Source: Rhipicephalus microplus
Taxonomy: Eukaryota; Arthropoda; Arachnida; Ixodida; Ixodidae
DNA: 64,000 nt
Direction of reading: 5' to 3'
NCBI RefSeq assembly: GCF_043290135.1
Contig: NC_134702.1
Location: 191,550,491 to 191,614,490, forward strand
Under the pieces are notes generated by a model that was given only the letters and a program-made list of their open reading frames with translations, was not told where the DNA came from and made no database searches. This document shows positions 29,691 through 43,477 of the stretch, one piece after another (position 1 is the stretch's first letter; each line of letters opens with the position of its first letter). A program made the position numbers and the translations under genes.

Positions 29691-32117
29691 GCGGAAATTA
29701 AGTGTGTTTACATCCATGACATGCAAATATTTCCAAAATTGCCAGTCACAGTACACATGCAGAACATTCGCTTTCGAAGTAGATAATTTTTTGTGGCTGC
29801 CTTCTGTGATGTCCAAATTGCCATGTAAATCCTTTAAAATCTGCGGATAGAGACAGTAGTCATTCATAATCATTTTTGTCGAACGAGTGTCGAAACACGC
29901 AGCGCAGCTTCGCAGGAAGATCCTGCCGGCAAAACTACTTGCCAACCATTATACGCTCCGAGCGAGACTGTGGTGAACGGGGTGCTCCCAGTTTGCACTG
30001 TTTGCAAACAGGGAGTTTTCTACTGTTTGCAGCCTGCCGATGTTCACTACTTTGCTGTAGCCATCATAACACTACGCTTCTGAGGTGCGGCTGTGGCGTA
30101 TGAGCTAATGTTTGAATAACCATTGCCACGTACTAGCGACACGAGGGCAAAAGTGCAAGATTTTTGCCTGTTTTGCATGCATGCAGTGCGGGCAGCCAGA
30201 GCAGGCGTGTTGTCTCAACGCGCTCACCGCTTTGCCGCTTCGAAAAGCTCGCTATACGGCTTTGCAGCTTTGTCTTCGTTGTCAACGAGCCCTTGGCCCG
30301 GGAAAAGTTGCGTGCGAGCTAGAGGAGTGACACGACGTGTTCAGCGTTTCTCGGTAGTCCGATCAAAATGTTCATTCACACTTTAACATGCCGCAGATTG
30401 GCGACCTCTGCCAATGGCTTTGACTTAGTCTAAGTATTGCGTCCAATATGCAACGCTTTTCAGGCCAGCACGCCTGTTTTTCTGAATACGCCTGTGCTCC
30501 TAACATGTACAGCTACCACAGTGGTTTGGTTATTCATGAATCATGGACATCACTGGTTGGAGATGTATCATCAAGTGACAACGTCGGCACTCTGTCTGCT
30601 GCCAACACTGGTCGAAAAACAAAGATGGCTGTGCCTAACAGGGTCAACGAGGCACTTTCACTTGGTGCTGTGCTGAAGTTTCTTGATTGTGATGTCGAAT
30701 TGCGTTGCTTCGTCAAAGAGAAATGATGCTTGCCACGCACCGCCTCATTCTCATTGGCGCAAAAAATTATACTGGCGAAACAGCGAAAGTAGTTGCACTG
30801 TGCGCTCAAATATCGAGCCTTTTCAGCGAACGCCATCATACTACTTCGAGTTGGAAAACCTGTCAAGTGAGCCCGAGATAGAGGATGGCAACTCTTCATG
30901 TGCACTGGTATCACCGAAAGGTGCTAGCACTTTTGCACTGGGTAGCTGCAGCAAGGCCTTATCAGTTTTCAGCGTAACGACGCTGCGGCTCGTGCTGCCG
31001 ATTGCATGTATCCCATTGTATTCCGTTGAGCCGTCAAAAACTGAATACGCATGCCGTTAACTTGATTAGTTAACGGAGCTATGTCTGGGACAGTGTATCT
31101 TGATGTAAGGCAAATAGTAGTTTTGATTGTAATAGGAATGCTGTTTTATTTCTGCTACGTGATGCATTGTACTAGGTTTTTAATGAATAAGGTTGTGTGC
31201 TTCCTAAAATTTGCTTCTACGTGTTGGCACTCCAGATATATGCACGCACCCCAAGTACGCTGCCAATGCACCAACAGGTTTTATATACGCACGAACAATC
31301 ATACACGTAGGACGCACACATGACCTTCACGCACTTGTCTGTGTGCGTGTATATACACAAATGCTTAATCAAAAATATTTAGGGGGTAGTATTAACTATT
31401 GCAGCGCAGCTCAAATTGAGAAGGAATGTATAGCACTACGACTTGCACAGAAAACAAGGTTAGGCGAAAATTAATCACACACGTAATGCAACAACTGTCC
31501 TTTTTCACTTGCTTAATTAAACTAAACTAAACTGTGTGTTCAGAAAAGGCCGAATATTGATAAGAATGCACTCATCGAGGACAATTAAGTCGTCGCCAGT
31601 GAATTGAATAGGAGAAAATACCGTAGCATCTGTTACCTTTTAACCATTGCTTAAGTTCCTGATCGGCTCCGTTCTCCTTCACGCATCGTATGCATCTTTC
31701 TGGAAGTTATGAAACGATTGGTTGCCATCTTTCCACCGCGATGTCATGTATTGCAGCATCACTTTCTTTTTTTCAGGCTTGCGCGTGCGGCACAGCGAAA
31801 AAAAAAGGAACTATGCGGCGCTTCTTAACGCGTGAAATCTGGTAACATGCCTCCTTTCAAAGTTGACCTGTTAGCTTCGTTGTCAGGCGCGGCTGCTAGG
31901 CGGTGAGCACTCAGTTGAAGTCGCAAATACTTAATTATGTGGCGAAGGAATCCACCGAGTGTTATTTGTTTGTTTATTGTGATAGATATTATTAGAACAC
32001 TCTCGGCTGCTTTTCGCCCCAAGCGTCAACGTCGGCCTCGCCATCACTCACCGTATACGTATGTGTATCTATATATATACGGAAACGCAGCAAAGAAAAA
32101 TAATTCAGAAAAGTACT

Positions 32118-32190
32118 CGGTCGCACGGAATCGAAGTGGGAGCTCTGAAGTGGGCGTGTTAGGCGTTAAGCAGTGAGCTACGAAGGAGCA
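32118..32190 (-). mobile_element. tRNA-like SINE remnant, weak
   Basis: Minus strand reads CTCCTTCGTAGCTCACTGC, then TTCGATTCC further on, like a worn A box and B box of a tRNA-derived SINE head. No tail or target duplication identified. Confidence 0.3.
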
Positions 32191-34145
32191 GCTCCATCGA
32201 CAATTAAACGGCAAGCTATTTATATTGACCACTTTTCACTGGTGATGGGCATCTCGTGGGGAACTATCATGTTTTCAACATTATCAACAAAAGGACGCAA
32301 TGACTGCGCGTCGCCACATCGTCACGACACGGCGGCGTGCGCTCTCGCTTCCCGCACGTACTTTGCCTCACAAAGAAGAGGGGGGGGGGTGGACGCTAAC
32401 TAGCGCATCCTTATCTCGCGGTAGAAAGAATCGTACGTCTTGGCTCGCCTTGGGATATCACCGGAACGATTCTATTGTGGTTAGGAGGCGCATAAAGGGC
32501 ACTGCAATTGTCACGCAGTGTCCATTTGCGAAAAGGGCGTGCTTTTTAGACACAGTGAAGCAACAACTGGGACGCTTATTCGCGTTCATCTGTACCTGTG
32601 AGTACGTTTGTACGTTTCCTGTGTTATTTGTGCGTGAGAAAGGGGGGCGCCTTTCAATTTGCTTGCCAATCAGCGCGGGACCTTCCGATTTTTGTCTATC
32701 GCGTCCATTGCTTCCCCTGTGCGGCAAAGCTGTGACTTCTGTTATGCACCAATCTGTTAGACGCAGAATTTTCCCGTGTGCAAACCACGCCAGCATCTTT
32801 CTTATTTTTCCTGAGAACACGTGAAGACTGTACCAGGGTAATTTGTGACGAGCGTCGATAAACAAAACACTTCATCATCGGGAAACGATACAGAAAGTGC
32901 TATGGCCAATTCAATATGCACGCATGAAGGTGGTATTTTGCAGTGGAGCTAATAAAAAATGCACGCCTGTATTGTATCGTATACGTAAGAAGGCAGTTTT
33001 TTCACCTAAATTAAGGTAAGAAACTTTGTTTTGTCGTTTACGAGCGGATTCATTTGTATGCAGGCCAGCATAATAATTAGAAAAACATGGTTTCAGTATT
33101 ATGAGCTAAAACGACTTATTTGCACTTTTTTGGTTGGCTAGCTCTTCAAAATCTTGACGCAACCCACTCTGGGGGAGGTAGGAACTGAATCAAACGATGC
33201 CTTGTTTAGAAAACTAATGCAAGTATTTAGGGGGACAGGGTAAAAAGTAATTGTTTGTTCAACGTAGAATGATAGTGTAAGCTCGCAAGATAAAAAAAAA
33301 TACCTCTTTAAAGTACGAGAGGCAACAAAACAAAAAAAAATTTTGAATATACCCACTGGATTGGGTTACGCCGAACAATAAATTATTTTAGACTATCGTT
33401 ATGAAATGCATGAAGCAGTGAAACGCTCCTGTCGCTAAAACCGAATACGATAGCACCAAATGAAAGAATAACTGAAAGTGACAAATGCCGGTTCAATTCT
33501 TGCAGAGGCTGTTTCAATAGTCTTTTTATTCGCATATAATATCCTCGGCGCGTTAAAGAAATGGGCTTCAGAAATTCACTATCATTACAGTGAAAACACA
33601 AAGGCGACTAGGCCAGACTCACCCTATGAAGGTGAAAGTTTAGTGGCGGGACTTAACAACATAGCCCGGTAAATACTATCTCTTCCTTTCCTGATGAATA
33701 AAACCTGCTCTTCCAAGGAAACTTCAGCTGAAGAAAATCTCATAAAAACAATGAAGATTCGAATTGATTGGCCATTGCACGCTTTTCAAATTGTGCTCTG
33801 CGATATATGCTGGCGTAGCCAGTGCTGACAGAACAGAGCCATCTGGGGATGATTTCGCTGGAGAATCTGCATAATCATTGATTTCTAAACATCAATTGTC
33901 TGGTACTCACACTAGTCATACTAGCCGCACCCATATGATAATAAGTGAATAACATGTCTGCACAGTACGCGACTAATTACTTGCGTTTAAGGCAAGACAG
34001 GAAGAATGGCAGCCTGTTCGAATAACCACTGCTGACAGATTCTGGAGCAGTTTCCGCAATGTCAGAGCTATTTCTACCAGTATCAGGCAAATTCTCCTTA
34101 TAATCGGCCAATCCCCTCCTTTGGGTACGAGCCATGTGCAGAGGA

Positions 34146-34146
<1 letters not shown>

Positions 34147-34184
<38 letters not shown>

Positions 34185-34190
34185 ACAACA
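34147..34190 (+). repeat. (CAA)n microsatellite
   Basis: About 14 CAA units. Poly-Cys/Val/Leu frames on the minus strand are artefacts. Confidence 0.95.
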
Positions 34191-34748
34191 CATGCATACC
34201 CTGTTTTTTCCATTAATATTCAGTCCTATAACAACACTGCATATTTGCAAGGCCGCTTTACAACGAAAATACTTACTATCAGTGGTCCAGCCATCATCTG
34301 ACATTGAGCAGTAGATGCTAGCGCCGCTAAAAATAGCGTAATGCAAATTGTAACGTTTCCAACCATGGACTGTTTCTTCAGCAGTAGGCTATATCACCGT
34401 GAAAGAGACACAATAAAAACGATTTTACACCAGTCGGTCCTTTATATAACAAATGGGCAATGTGATTGTGATTAGCTTTTTTTTAGTTTTCGAGCATGTT
34501 TCTATGTTTAGGCCGAACACAATTCAAGTGGTTATGTATATTCTATTGTGCTGGGTAGATTTTCACCGGTACCTTAGCTCTGAACTCTGAACTTTCAGCG
34601 ATTCGTCAATACATCTTTTCTACGCCCGAATGTGCTCGTTTTCTATCTCTATGTCTGTTTTTTTCTATGGCGTCCCATTAAATGACTTCGCCAAGCAGCT
34701 GCTCACTTGACGCACGGTAGTGGACTGCTCCTCGTGGCTTACCTCGAC

Positions 34749-37700
34749 CAGTGTTGTAAATGTTACCGAAAAACGTAACAAAATTTGTTGCTCTTTCCTC
34801 TGTTCAACAAAGAACGCGCTGCCACTCTACGTTACCTACTCTAAAAGGTAACGCGTTCCCGTTACTGTTACCAAAAAAAAGTAATGAACGTTACATTTAT
34901 CGTTACTGCACCCGCGTAAAGTGTAACCAATGCGTAATTGCTACACAACGCCACATTTAGAATTTTTCTTATCTCATATTATGTTTCAATAAAAAATTCT
35001 AACGCAGAAGAGTGATTGTATTAAATGTGTTTATTTAAAGACGAATATTTGTGCAATTGTACCAGACGTTAGTTTGGTGGCCTAAATTGCTTGTAGGGTT
35101 AGATGTAATGGCGTGCGCGTCTGGCACACTGGATAAATCTGTTTTTCTCCTTGCAACCTTGTACACAATGTCAGATTCTATTATACACGATAGCCACGAA
35201 AAAGAATCATTAACTTGCAAGAAGTTTACAGTGATCGGCTTTTTGTGGATCTGAACAGTTCCTCTGTGGAGGTCGTCGAAATCGAAAGCGGTGGTTTTTA
35301 CCTCTGAAATTGCTCGCCTCGTGCCAGTAGGCAATCGCGTAGGCATGCATTTTTACTTTTGTTTGACATTTGTACGTTCGTGACACTAGATGCCCCTTGA
35401 ACCACTTCTGTCTTACACCTGTTGCCTCGTTTAGGCCATAGACTTTCTCAATATACACTAGAGGTAATTCTGGCGCTAGTGTCTATGGGAGCTGCAACGC
35501 GCGGCGCTTCATCGAGCATGGGTATGATGGGTACTACACACATTTGTACAATTTTCGTACTTCTGGTCTCCTTTTGGCTCCCTGTGTGTTAGTGTGGCTT
35601 GGAGCTGTTTTCTGATGAAACAAAAATCATTAGTTGTTCAGTGGTTGCGCTTCACCAACTTATTCTTTTAAGCTTGCTTTTACAAATCGGGTCGTGAAGT
35701 TTAAAGGAGTTGAATCTTTCTTTAAAAACGAAACCAAAACACTGCAATAGACGAAGCCGCAAGTTCGATTCGCCGCCAGCAAATACGAAGACTAGGCAAG
35801 TGTGCGTACTACCCATCCTTCTCATGCTCGCTGAACGATAGCAGCGCCAAAGTCCCCTCTATTTTTTATAGCAAGCTCTATGGTTTGGGCCACCCAAATT
35901 TATGCCGCGTGCCTCATCGACGTCGGCACGCATGCACGCATGACCTACGCAGCGAAAACCTAGTCCGAGGGCGTGCTAATGAAATGTTTTGTCGCTTAGT
36001 CACGGAAAAATGTTATGTGCATAAACATTTCGCATTCGTTTTGTCGTAAATTTATTGCGAAATTTTGCTAAAATTCACGACAGCGTGTTTAAGGTCCGCC
36101 TCTCCGGCTCAGGAGTTTATAACCAAAAACGTAGCTGCCATTGCGGAGAACAAGAAGCCAAACTTGTTTTCAAACAAAATTTGATAATTCTATATTAGAT
36201 TTGTAGAAACTATTTTGTAGATTGTAAAATAAAATCATCCTTTTGTAGAAAATTATAAAAATTCTTTTTTGCTCTGTATACAAGGTTCTAGGTTCAAACT
36301 CGGTTTGTTCGCTCTTTCTTGTGCATATATTTTGTAAACAAAATGCCATTGTGATTGTAATATTTGAGTTACAATTTTGGGACCTTAAACCCCATATATG
36401 AATCAATCAAATCATTTGTGTCACATAATTTGGAACATTCTAGAACCACTGGTGCTAAATTTGGTCTCTCTGTGTTCAGCACATTTATTAGTTTTGCCAC
36501 GTATATTATGCAGTAAAAAAGAAAACTGATTTTCTTTTCAGGCCACTCGGTGCAATATGCATAAATTTTAAATAATCAAATATAAGACATCTTTTGTCGG
36601 ATTTGTGCTGACCTCTCATAGAATGATGCGGTTGAGACAGTGTCGTAGCAAGGGAGTGTCATATTAGGCCTCTTTTCCACCCCTTTTCCCTGAATTTTTT
36701 TGTCATGACGTAAAATACATAGCGCCTAAAAACCGTGTGCTTGCCCAGCCCCCACTTGAGCTGAAAAAGTGTCTACCGAACCCCCACAAAAAATCAATTT
36801 CAGCCTAAGCCCTTCGTTCAAGATCAACCAAGGTTAGGAAGCTAACTGTGGTTGTCTGCCGTGTAGCTCTCTACGGCTAACTGTGGTTAGTCGTATTGTA
36901 TTAGTGTGACAGCGGTACTAAAGGCTCTAGTTGAAACAGAGGGTAGCGAAAAACCGAGATAACCAAGATAGCGAAAATATTGAAAAAGCTTTTGTTTCAC
37001 AAGAAAAAATCGACCTTTCGCGTCTCACTTGCTATATTTTTAACGGTTCCCTTCTGACCATTGGCTAACGCCTGTTGTCCATGATGCGTAGAATTTGGTT
37101 TTGGTAGGCTCTGCATAGGTAGTGCACCTCTAGCCCGGTTCAAATGCCGGCTGTCTCCCGGATGGGCCAGCATTCCACAAAAGGTCACTGATAAATTGAG
37201 ATTGAAGTATACGATGCCGAACATGTCTAATTTGACGCGGTAGTTGTTCACCACGCTGTGCTCAGGGAGTGTAGTCGTGTATTTGTCATTCAAACTTGCC
37301 GACATCGATTTTATGTAGCCGCGCGCTCTCAAAGAAGTAATTTGTTTCTCCGACGCACGAAGCATGACAATCAGCATTCGGGAGCCGAATGGGATGCGTT
37401 ACTGCGCAGCCCAGAACTTCAGGACAAAATGCTGGCCGTCCACTGCACCCAAGATAGGACCGTTATACTATAGCTGCCAGTCCCGTCTTGGGAGAGAGAA
37501 GCCGGGTGGCACGTGGCAACCTCAGCGCCTGCCCTAGATCATAACAAAGTTGTTCTCACTCTCTCACTCAGCGCGGGGTTTAGAGTGAACCAGCCCATGC
37601 GTTTTTCCTTGGCATAGCCTGTCTTTTTTACTTCGAAAGACGCAGGAGCAAGAAATACGCCTGCTCCAATCCACTTCCGTGTAAAGTTTGTTTCTACGGT

Positions 37701-38083
37701 TCGTCATAGAGGATTCCATGGCTTTCTCCATGCTTTGTTTGGCGATGGCCCCAAGCTCCCCCATAGAGTCAGCGCGCTTCAGAAATTTCTATCCACAGTT
37801 TCTACAATAATTATCAATTTGACCATCGCCTTGTCAAAGCCTCCAGGTGAAAAGCTGATCGACGTAGCGACAAAAAAAAATATAGGGGTGAGCTCTGGGA
37901 AATTGGCAACCACAAGGTGAAAATGTAGCGAAGAACATGACACCGCGCGTACTTGAATAATTCTAACGTAAGCACTTTACCCGTTAAAGTTACGAATTGT
38001 TAACGAGTACGTTAGAAAGTTACTGAAAATAGGTACGGGTTATCAGTAACGGCGTTACTTGCAACGTGTTACCGCCAACACTA
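34749..38083. mobile_element. hAT-like DNA element by terminal inverted repeats, no transposase seen
   Basis: The left end CAGTGTTGTAAATGTTACCG and the right end, read inward on the minus strand, TAGTGTTGGCGGTAACACG, share the AGTGTTG start followed by GTTAC-rich subterminal DNA at both ends (34749-34920 and 37960-38083). The flanking octamers ACCTCGAC (34741-34748) and TTCCCGAC (38084-38091) agree at five of eight positions, all mismatches but one being C/T, as expected of an eroded 8-bp hAT duplication. The 3.3-kb interior has no long ORF and no recognised transposase block, and carries a worn SINE. Confidence 0.55.
36190..36417 (+). mobile_element. Diverged Ruka-like SINE
   Basis: TTGGGACCTTAAACCCCATA followed by a tail GAATCAATCAAATC, in plus orientation, corresponds to the body and tail of the SINE at 1483-1715 (GGGACGTCAAACCCCAC, ATCAATCAATCAA). 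Upstream GGTTCTAGGTTCAAACTCGG may be the worn B box. AT-rich insertion material sits between. Confidence 0.45.
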
Positions 38084-39779
38084 TTCCCGACCCTCTAGAA
38101 TGGGATACTCAATGTTTGCTCCATTCGATCGGCCTGCAATTAAACTGTGTGGTATGGAGTAGTCCTTGACTTGGACAGTCTGTATCAACGTTGATTCCTC
38201 CTGTCTCCCTTTCTTGGGGGAGGGGGTAGGAGTTCGGGTGTAACATGGGGTAACCACGCCATCGCAGTTAGATTTATAACTGAACGTGGTGCTCAGTGAC
38301 GATGCGTGTAGCCCGAGTGGGTTCATATAAGCTGCCACCTATACGCAGCCAGCGGGAGTCCTCCTATGGTTTCGTGCACGAGTCCGCACTGCCTGCTGGC
38401 TGATGTCCGCTTTGTATGTCTTGCACCTGTTGCGTCATGTGAGCCTTGTTAAAAAGTTATTGTTTCTTGTTCGCTGAGGAACCGGTCTTCCTTCCGGCCG
38501 GCCTGCCTGGCTTATAGTTGTGAAGCAAGCCCGATACCGAGAGAGTGCCGCTGAATTTAAAAGCGATTAAAGTATATTTGCATTAATTTGTATAGTACGA
38601 ATACTTAAAGCGCCTTTGCTAAAAGAAACAAAAAGGTAGAAGCCGCGTTAGAAAACCGAAATATGAAGGAGGCGCTAGGAATTCAGTTCCGAATTCAAAT
38701 GGTTTATTTTCTCCAAATACATTAGGAAAAGATTTCAGGGCTGAAAGCTGTTGTCTTCAGCATGGTAAGGACCCGAAACCAGAAATAGAAGCAAGCGCTT
38801 GACCTACCCTTACTAGCGGCACCTGACTCACATGTATAGAACAGGAACCTATGAGTAAATGAAATATCATTTAAATAACAAATCACCAAAATACATAACT
38901 ACAAAATATTTACATACATAACATACATACATAAAAATTTAAATACATAACTACAAAATACAAAAAAAAGCGGTATTGAATACGGCAAAAGTTAAAGTAT
39001 GAACAGTGCCCTAAATACAATAATGAAATATATCTTATCCATGCAAAACAATTCAAAACCTATTGAGGAGAGAACAACAGAAGATAACAATTATATAACC
39101 ACACGAATAGGCCCATTCATGCAATATGTGCATACATACACGTCTGTAAAAGTGTAGAGAAATACGTACAATACAAGAGAAAAAAAATTCACTGCCGAGA
39201 ACACTACAACATGAAGTACGAATGAAGACTCAACGGTTATCTACTAAGTTTTACAAGGAATAACGTCGATATTATAATATGAATAGATTTTGCATGTGGC
39301 CTTATGGTGAAACACTACTACGAATGATCTTAAATATAGTTGACGCACTGCTGTTAGTGCGGGCTTCCCCATATCTTTGTCTCGATTATGAATTGATGGA
39401 AAGTTGCATTCCAAGTGAAGCAATCACTAAAACGTACGGAAGCGTGGTGTTAGTCATTGGTGAGTGGAGCAGGTGTGAGTATTGCAGTGGAAATCATAAA
39501 ATGTATAATGGTGGGTGAGACATATAAAATGATCACATAATGCGAAATTCGTACTGGTGATTTATCCTCATAATGTTGTATGACTCGAAATATTATGCTG
39601 TGGAAGGAAAGTAGTCGATATTGGCAATGTTGCCAACAGCAATATTTTGCGATAAGCAAAGTCTCGTAATGTTGCGTTATGTAGTGATCAATCAAACCAA
39701 ATTACTATAGTTTTGATGCGATGCGAAGAGTTTATATGACATTTGTTCATTCGAAGAGTTCATACAAAAATGAAAGAAT
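38084..39779. other. Unassigned AT-rich DNA
   Basis: Contains AAATACATAACTACAAAATA twice (about 38888 and 38941) with ACATACATA units between. No coding signal. Confidence 0.3.
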
Positions 39780-40560
39780 AGTGCGGCAACGTGAGATTGC
39801 TTCTTTGCTCAAAGCTTATTGCACACGTTGTTGACGTGAGTGTCTCATGAATGATTAGAGCTATATGTAACACCAAGAATTCAACATTCTTTAGAATTTT
39901 CATTCCAGTGTACATCGCAGTAAATATCTTGCTCTAAGTCAATTTATTTTTCACGAGAAAAATTGCTTTGGTTTTCTCTGGATTGCTTTTTGGGCAGTGA
40001 ATGTGACCAGAGAACTAGTTCTTTAAAGACTTGATTTCAATTGACCCTAGAGCTTTTTCATCTAGACTGGACAACAGGATAGTGCAATCACCCGCATACT
40101 TACTAGAATGTGGTTTCATTTATACTTTCAACGTTATTATTGTAAACGTTAAAGAAAATAGGACCGAAATTACTACCTTGGAGAACGTGACATTTTATAA
40201 GGAGAGATGAACGATAGTTGCCAATAAATACACACTCACACCTGTTGGGGAGATGCGAACGGAATAATTTGAGCTGCTTATTGCGAACCTTGAAATCTGA
40301 TAGGTTTAGTGAAATCGATGGCCCTACTATAATCAATGATGGAACCCAAAGCTTAAGTTTATTTTCAATGTTTGGTGGCACACACGTTTTAAGAGAAAAT
40401 AAAGCTGTTTTCGGAGAATGCATTTTCCTGAAAACAAACTGTGCGTCAGAACGTAAATTTATTTTGTCGAAAAAGGCATTCAGCTGAAAGAACAAAATTT
40501 CATCAAAGCATTTTGAAAAAAAAATACACAAGAGTTATCGAAATATAATTTTTGGCGTTA
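39780..40560 (-). pseudogene. CR1/Jockey-like LINE reverse transcriptase fragment
   Basis: Minus strand 40531-40103 reads KCFDEILFFQLNAFFDKINL, FVFRKMHSPKTALFSLK, then SKAFD is replaced by a damaged SLIIVGPSISLN, followed by KQLKLFRSHLPNRCECVFIG and LQGSNFGPIFFNVYNN. The catalytic box appears in a shifted frame as KYAGDCTILLSS near 40085, with AGD in place of ADD. INPxKTK-like thumb sequence follows near 39990. It is truncated at both sides and inactive. Confidence 0.65.
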
Positions 40561-41764
40561 TACTTATTGCCACTGTTCTAAATAACAGCCAGTTTGAATT
40601 TTTTTATTGCACCAGGAAATTCAACTAACTGAAACGCAATATCAGACAAGTAAGCCAGGGCCGGCGCAAGATGTTCAATTATGTATCATATATGCTTGGT
40701 CTGCGGCCTATTTATATTTGAAACCACGCTGTTTCTTTAGCCTATAAAGTGCGAAAAACTTCACTTTCGTAAAAAAGATGTCATAAACAGGGCAATTAGT
40801 AGCAGACCACATGCGTCCGCTCCCCGGCACAGTAATGTCTCTCGCGGCCTTCAACGAGTTGCTAATATCAGAAGTAGTGAAACGTCCTCTTCTTTGAAAC
40901 GTCAAGATGAAAGATTTCCACAACAAGCATTAAAGAACATTCTTTGTGAACAAATTGTCAAGATCCTTAAGAAGTCGCGTACTTTCATATTGTAAAAGCC
41001 ATTGTCACTTGAACTGGCAATGTTCACTGGTGAAGTCGGAGAGCCGCTTTTTTCCTTTGCTCTCGAGGAAGCTTCCACCGGAGAGATACAACCATGTTCA
41101 AGAGCGTTAATTTATTTTTTATTTAATTATTCATTTTATTATTTATTTACTGTTCATCTATTTATAATAATCTTTTGGACTTCCATCGAATGTTACTGGT
41201 TTACCAAAACGGAATTTGGTGACACGGTGCATAGCTCGCAAGGCTCAAATGAAAAAAAGAGAAACGACGGGTGCTACTTCAGTCAATGCCGCGCCATAGT
41301 TCTACACGCCCACTGGTACTTTGGCGCATGCGCACAAAAGAGACGCGCTACCAAGTGGATATTGCGCAATAAGGTGCAGAGCTGTGCACACGCCAGTGCC
41401 AAGGCATCTGCCACTTCAATGGCGTCCCTCCTCCGGGATGTGCAGGCAGGCGTGGCTGGCACGGCGGTGGCAGCGATGCCATCTGGTTGCTTTGTGACGC
41501 TACTGCTTCTCCAGCATTTGCAACATAAATCTCTTGAAACCACGCAAAAATAACAACCTTTGTCATTGTACCTAATTCAACGAAATAAGACCTTCAAAAA
41601 CACACACGCCCGATGAAATGAAATTTGAACCCGGGCCCTCTGAGTGACCGTCGGGTGCCCCCTACCACATTTCCGCATTCTTTGAACTCGTTTGCAAGAG
41701 CACACTATACAGCCACCATGTCGAACAAGCAGATAGGTTAAGCTGTGCAATTCATTTCATTTCA
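40561..41764. other. Unassigned
   Basis: No recognised family. 41095-41170 is strongly AT-rich. The plus frame 41002-41553 has no known motif. Confidence 0.3.
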
Positions 41765-42765
41765 TTTTATTACCTTAAAGGTCCCCAGGAGGACATTACA
41801 TAAGGGGTGGGGTTACAAAAAACGTACAAAAAGCCATGAATTAGATTGAAAAATGGCTTGTGACGCTATGCATAAATGTTGATGGACAGGTGATTGCTGC
41901 AATATGGTGGGGGAGATCATTTGAGTCTTTTGCTGCACGAAGAAAACATGAGGCAGCAAAAGTAACGGTGCGGGAACGTTGACGGGCAACTTGAAAGACA
42001 TGGCCAATGCGATATGACCTGCGAAATGGGGGGGAAATGTAAGGTTCGATTGCAAGTGGACTGTGAAAACGTTTATGAAACAAGCAAAGGGTGGCAATGC
42101 GGCGGTGGGAAGCTAGAGGGGACAGGCCAATTTCTTCTTTTAAAGATGACACGCTAATGTGATAGGCATATGAGGAATGAATGAATCTAGTAGCACGGTT
42201 TTGACGTGATTCGAGTGCAGTAATGAGATACGCGTGTTGTGGGCTCCAAATTGACGATGCATATTCAAGCTTGCTTCTTACGAGGGACTGGTATGCTAAT
42301 AGTTTTACATGGCGGGGTGCGTTGCGCAGATGACGTTTTAGGAAGCGGAGAGTACAATTAGCAGCTGCAATGATAGTACGGATGTGCTCAGTCCAAGTTA
42401 GGTCACTGCACAAAGTTAGGCCAAGGTATTTGTAAGATTGCACAAGTTGAACAGGAGTGTTAGAGATTACGTAGGAAGTGGTGAGCGGTTTATGGCGACG
42501 CTGAAACGACACAAGTTTACATTTGTTAGGATTAAGTTCTATTTGCACCTTTCACACCAACGCTTGGTTAATGTTACTTTGGAGGCTAATTTGATCAGAT
42601 ACATTCGTTACTGTGCGGTACAAAACGCAGTCATCAGCAAACATGCGTATGTTACAAGTTAAGTTCGTTGGTAGGTCGTTAATATATATTAGAAATAACA
42701 AGGGGCCAAGGACGGAACCCTGAGGGACAACTGATGTCCCCCAGGGTTCACCATATAGCGTGCCA
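41765..42765 (-). pseudogene. L2/CR1-like LINE, 5' truncated, RT palm to 3' end
   Basis: Minus strand starts at [20 protein letters not shown] and reads IYINDLP, then the intact catalytic box [10 protein letters not shown]. After one stop codon (TGA at about 42550) comes the long frame 42548-41841: ELNPNKCKLVSFQRRHKP, SYKYLGLTLCSDLTWTEHI, LRFLKRHLRNAPRHVKLLAY, SLVRSKLEYASSIW and SRQNRATRFIHSSY. The frame ends with a stop, then a 3' region with AATAAAATGAAATGAAATGA, a short-repeat tail typical of L2/CR1 groups. This is the best preserved LINE C-terminus in the window. The endonuclease and RT fingers are missing by 5' truncation. Confidence 0.85.
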
Positions 42766-43477
42766 GATAACTAAAATAATAACCAGCAATGAAAGAATGC
42801 TAATTGCGCAACGAGTGTGTGGTTTAATGCTTTCCACCCCTGTAAAGTGATCAGTTTTAACAATTCATCGTCATGAGCTACATGCGAATAGAACGAAGTG
42901 CTCATAATATCTACCTGAGTGGGTAGAGCCATGGCAGTGGATTCATTATGATCATCATTACCTTATATATGTGTGTCATGTCCCTAGCTTATTCGTAGAA
43001 AGACGAATGATGGCGCAGTGGGGTGGTTCTGCTTCACCGAAATTAAAATATCTAATATTTGGCAGAAAACCAATACAGCAAACACAGTCAGCCTTGCCCC
43101 TACGCGTTGCTGCGCTCGGCATTCACATTAGGTAGTCGTAATTGTTGGTCCTTTTTTTAAGCATGAAGGAAGTTATACACTTCAATATTAGAGAAAGACT
43201 CAGAAGTTGGAATGATTTTTGCGAACTTCATAATTTCCCCAAAAAACAGCTATGTGTTTAAAGAAACAAAATATATGTGCTAGGCACAGCAAGGTTTTTT
43301 TTACTATTCATAGTTTTCCTAAAACATTGCGAGAACACTATTGCGTTTTCAGGTAGTGTAGCCTTAGTGACTGATAAAGCTATAGCTCTCCACGATCCCT
43401 TAGTCTAACCGACTGTTCATGTAGCACTGTTCCAGCCACACTTTGAAGTGAACTGATGGCATACACTGCGATACGGT
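42766..43477. other. Unassigned
   Basis: Nothing recognised. Confidence 0.25.

Larger units (their letters stand above)
29691..34748. other. Unassigned AT-rich DNA, about 5 kb
   Basis: No coding family recognised on either strand. Small features: a 9-bp-arm inverted repeat CCGTTAACT/AGTTAACGG near 31053-31075, a tRNA-like SINE remnant near 32118-32190, and a CAA tract at 34147-34190. Open frames at 30437-31060 and 32300-32824 lack known motifs. Confidence 0.3.

Noticed and set aside
30437..31060. Overlapping ORFs that might be transposase exons
   Set aside because: No DNA-binding or catalytic motif found, and several frames compete.
33973..34346. Poly-Val, poly-Cys and poly-Leu frames
   Set aside because: Three frames of one CAA tract.
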